Part shown: positions 61,031-64,000 of the stretch, in pieces
How the letters are laid out: each line of letters starts with the position of its first letter
Position numbering within the stretch: the first letter of the stretch is position 1
Assembly: GCF_030272615.1 (NCBI RefSeq)
Contig: NC_081414.1
Location: 826,366,896 to 826,430,895 of the forward strand
DNA length: 64,000 bases
Reading direction: 5' to 3'
DNA from: Cryptomeria japonica
Lineage: Eukaryota; Streptophyta; Pinopsida; Cupressales; Cupressaceae
Position numbers and translations under genes: made by a program
Notes under the pieces: model-generated
Seen by the model: the letters and a program-made list of their open reading frames with translations, nothing else
The model's database searches: none
What the model was told of the DNA's origin: nothing

Positions 61031-61169
61031 CAATACTCATATTGGACAAATTATTAAAAACATGACAACCGACATAGCAAATGACAAAAATCTACCTCCC
61101 CAAGCATAATTAACCTTTTCCTATGTAATTTTCTACATTCAAAAATCATCCTATCTTGCAAAACCCGAT

Positions 61170-61640
61170 CCATGTGCTAATTAAATTCAGTTATGCGCTA
61201 AACCATATCCATGTGCTACCCTGTTTTCTCCACGCGCTATCCTATCTACCCTATGCACTAGACTAACTCTACGCGCTACCCTATTTTCTCCATGTGCCAG
61301 CTAATCTACCCTAAGCGCTAAACCTGACCAATGCACTAACCTATCCCATGCTTGTGCTACCTATTTAACCCTATGCGCTAGGTTTAACCTACACGCTACA
61401 TCCCCCTGCCCATGCGACCCCATGTGGACCCTATGCGCTAGGTTTACCCGATGTGCTACCCTTTTGACCCTAAGTGCTACCCTATGTCCATCATGCGCTA
61501 ACCTAAGGCCATGCGCTAACCTAAAAATTCCATGCGCTACCCTAAATATTTTCGAACGCTACCCTAAATTGCAACCCTACGCAACCCTATGCGCTACGAA
61601 ATTTTTCATATGCACTAAACTAAGACTCCTATGCACTAAA
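61170..61640. repeat. Array of ATGCGCTA octamers (reverse of TAGCGCAT) in B2
   Basis: More than 20 copies of ATGCGCTA, ATGTGCTA, ACGCGCTA and ATGCACTA, most followed by C/T-rich spacers such as ACCCTATTTTCTCC, at steps of mostly 21 or 18 bp. On the minus strand the motif reads TAGCGCAT, as in the leader arrays. Confidence 0.9.
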
Positions 61641-62214
61641 ACATGAAAACCACATTTCAAAAATAAAAAACTAACCAAAAACGATCAAATTAAAAATCAA
61701 AAAGGGGTCAAAAGGATTGACTTACCGGTGGTCCATATGCGGCAAGTCTCCGATACCTCCGAACATGCTCGAATTGATGCGTAGAATAGGGAATAGGCAT
61801 TTTGTCTTCTCTCCAAAAGTCTCTTTCTCCAAAGTCAACAAGCACAAATGAGACAAAACAATGCACTTTTTCCCTTTTATAAGGTAAAAGAAAATTAGGG
61901 TAGAGAAATGAGCATGACATTTGCTCGCGGTCTCCCTCATACCCTCACACACATCAATTATCGGGAGATGAATCAAATTAAACATTCCACATAGCCAAAA
62001 TTTTGCACCGCAAACGCAATTATCAAATCAAATCAAATTTTCCAAAAATTTTGATTCATCTCCCGAGGGGGCATTATCACCATCATTCATCAAATCTAGG
62101 GCATCACACATCAAATCTAGGGCATGACATGAAAATCCATAAAGACAACATTGATCATAAAATCGCATCGACACATCATTTTCTTTGAAATAACATGTGC
62201 ACACACGTCACTTC
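61641..62214 (+). other. B2 sequence between the octamer array and the 3' LTR
   Basis: Same as 9526-10070 in B1. 'CATCAAATCTAGGGCAT' occurs twice (62088-62126). No gene seen. Confidence 0.6.
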
Positions 62215-62228
62215 AAAGAGGGGCAAAA
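62215..62228 (+). promoter_or_regulatory. B2 polypurine tract
   Basis: AAAGAGGGGCAAAA just before the 3' LTR. Confidence 0.75.
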
Positions 62229-63693
62229 TGTAGACGTATAAAAATGACCATATTCCTAAATGAATATTTTATGTTCATTTCTCTATTTAATTAAATCTAA
62301 TTTAATTAAAGTACCCATATTCCTCTATTTAATTAGTAAATTACTCAATTAAATTCACTATACCTCTTTTACCATTTAATAGAATAAATTCATTTTATTC
62401 AATTAAAACCCCTATCCACTTTTTAATTAAATTCAAATTTAATTAAAATAGTTATCCTAAATTAAATAAATCTAATTTATTTAATTGCAACCAAATTGAA
62501 TTAAATTCAATTAAAACCCATTATCCCTTCATCCACTTGCAAAATCCTACACCTCCCACTCACATGCTAACCCTCTTCTTAATTTCATCTAGATTCCATC
62601 TAATCCTAATTAATTAACCCAAACCCATCCATTATCCCTTTTCCCTAAATTTGAGGAGGTCACTTCTCAAATTTGGAGTAAAGTCTTCTACAAGCATTAA
62701 AGCCTTTATCCATTCAACAAGCTAACTTGTTGAATACCCCCAAATTTGGAAGGACTCTTACAAATTTGTTCCCAAAGTCTTCATAACCATTAATGGTTAG
62801 CTCAACCCTCTGGCATGGTTAAAGAATTTCCCTAAACTCAACCTCCATGTAACCCAAGGGTCTCATCAAGCATTTATTGCTTTGACCATGGTTATCCTTA
62901 ATCCTTTTCACAAGAATTTATCCTTTGGATAAAAGCTTTATCCAATGGGTAATCTTAACTTAACCTTAACCCTTAACCCCTAGGGTAACCATGAGCTCTT
63001 CTCAAGCATTTAATGCTTCTTACATTCCCTCTCAACCAACCTTATGTTGACAATTGTCACCATTTCATTCATGCCAATTGCAAACATGGATTCCCAACTT
63101 TCAAACTCAACCCTTGATTGCCTCTTTCAATCCTAACCATCCATTGCCCTTTTTTTGCTATAAATAGAGCTCTCATTCTTCCATTTTCAAGATCCAAGTC
63201 TTTAGCATCACACTTATACTAAAATCCATCCAAGCTTTAATATATCATTTGTGCTCATCATTTAGCCTCTCTTTTCAATAGGAATTAATCTAAATATGCA
63301 TGTTTAGAGTATTTTCCTTATCATTTAACTTAATCATAGACTAATATAGCATTCTAGGATAGTCTTGTTACTAATCTTGTCATCTTATAACTAGTTTATT
63401 TCATTTATAGGATCATGTATAGCTTAGGATGCATTTCATCTTAAAATCAACCAAAGCATCCCTCGTTCTTGCATTTGTCATCCCTAAACCACTTTGCTCA
63501 GTGATTTGAGAGCAAAGACATTGGTTTGAGGGACCTTGTGAGATAGAGAACCATGGAACCAACCTTGGGAAGTTGAGCCATACTTCATGACTCCATATCT
63601 TGCACCAAGAAGTATTGTGGTTGTGTGAGCAAGGCTCGCTAGAGCTCCATTTTTCACATTTTGAGTTCTATCGACCTGCTTTTCCTGCATACA
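62229..63693 (+). repeat. B2 3' LTR (1465 bp)
   Basis: TGTAGACGTATAAAAATG..CTGCATACA, matching 30832-32285 with scattered changes; TATA box 63159-63166; followed by TSD TGGGG. Confidence 0.93.
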
Positions 63694-63698
63694 TGGGG

Positions 63699-63878
63699 TT
63701 TTCCTCCTGAAAGGGTTTTCCCCACGTAAATCATTGTGTTTTTGTGTTGTGGTATGCATGATATTTTGTTTATTTCTGTTAAGTTTTTGTAACTAATGTA
63801 ACTATCTATAAAAAAATTTGCATTACCCTCCTCTCAAGGTTAGTGTAGGAAGTTGTTTTTCTACTTAGCTTCCTTACA
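63699..63878 (+). repeat. C0 3' LTR, remaining part
   Basis: Continues C0 from the TGGGG target site with 'TTTTCCTCCTGAAAGGGTTTTCCCC'-type sequence common in the distal part of plant copia LTRs. The end is placed at TTCCTTACA (63870-63878), a 7 of 9 match to the inverted LTR start TGTTGGGAA. The exact end is inferred. Confidence 0.6.
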
Positions 63879-64000
63879 ATGAATTCATGTGGAAGTTTAA
63901 ACAATAACAAAACACATATCTCAAATAGGCTCACAAGTTACAACATCTATCAAGATAATAATTCTGAGGGGACAAAAGGATCAATCCCCAGCATTATCCT
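63879..64000. other. Flank to the right of C0
   Basis: Last 122 bases of the window; nothing recognised. Confidence 0.3.

Larger units (their letters stand above)
30832..63693 (+). mobile_element. Element B2: complete giant Tat-like Ty3/gypsy retrotransposon with antisense PMD region
   Basis: TSD TGGGG (30827-30831 and 63694-63698), LTRs 30832-32285 and 62229-63693. The span is 32.9 kb; minus C2 and N1 with their 5-bp duplications it is about 18.4 kb. Gypsy order RT-RNase H-integrase, a second RNase H between RNase H and integrase, a very long leader and a 5-kb 3' region with an antisense frame point to the Tat lineage (Ogre/Retand-like). All coding parts carry stops, and RT and integrase each lack a catalytic residue, so it cannot move alone. 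Confidence 0.92.

Noticed and set aside
61340-61580. CCCTA-rich sequence as telomere-like repeat
   Set aside because: Plant telomere repeat is CCCTAAA in strict tandem; here the C-rich words are spacers between ATGCGCTA octamers.
1-64000. tRNA, rRNA or host protein genes
   Set aside because: I looked for tRNA-like cloverleaf boxes, rRNA motifs and non-transposon domains and saw none; PMD regions are inside retroelements.

Overview
The window is a nest of plant LTR retrotransposons. I see no cellular protein-coding gene, rRNA or tRNA gene. It suggests a large, repeat-rich plant nuclear genome, plausibly a gymnosperm. The reasons are Ty1/copia and Ty3/gypsy elements with plant-type primer sites (initiator tRNA-Met 'TGGTATCAGAGC'), a plant mobile domain (PMD) coding region, very long elements and deep nesting. 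The species is an inference only.

Layout (names are mine). A: 5' LTR and gag of an Athila/Tat-like gypsy element, minus strand, leaving the window at base 1 (1-2464). S: a probable 4.06-kb solo LTR (3023-7081, TSD GAGTT). B1: the 3' part of a giant Tat-like element (7087-10123, then 24088-25476) with an antisense PMD region. G1: a gypsy-type element with Gag-protease coding only (10124-24082, TSD GAATA), inserted in the B1 3' LTR. C1: a copia element (11356-17401, TSD GGGAG) inserted in the 5' LTR of G1. G2: a truncated minus-strand relative of G1 (about 25680-28232). C0: an old, broken copia (28233-30831 and 63694 to about 63878). B2: a complete but decayed giant Tat-like element (30832-63693, TSD TGGGG) inserted in the C0 3' LTR. 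C2: a minus-strand copia (37426-45216, TSD ACCAA) inside B2 gag-protease. N1: a non-autonomous element with no reverse transcriptase (48845-55488, TSD GCTAT) inside the B2 pol.

Without its two insertions B2 is about 18.4 kb: LTR, 3-kb leader, gag, protease, G-patch, reverse transcriptase, RNase H, a second RNase H, integrase, a 5-kb 3' region with an antisense PMD region, LTR. In its leader the octamer TAGCGCAT recurs at almost exact 21-bp steps. A related array lies in reverse orientation between the PMD region and the 3' LTR, so a sense gag transcript and an antisense PMD transcript would carry the same leader motif. I consider this the strongest candidate for an undescribed arrangement.

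Other notable items are the N1 open frame of about 1,070 codons with no recognised polymerase function, GC-rich palindrome clusters inside three unrelated LTRs, and a repeated GGACCGTG hairpin in the G1 leader and LTR. Nearly all reading frames carry stop codons of the kind made by C-to-T change, as expected of methylated, silenced elements. The six target-site duplications were read directly and fix most of the order of insertion.
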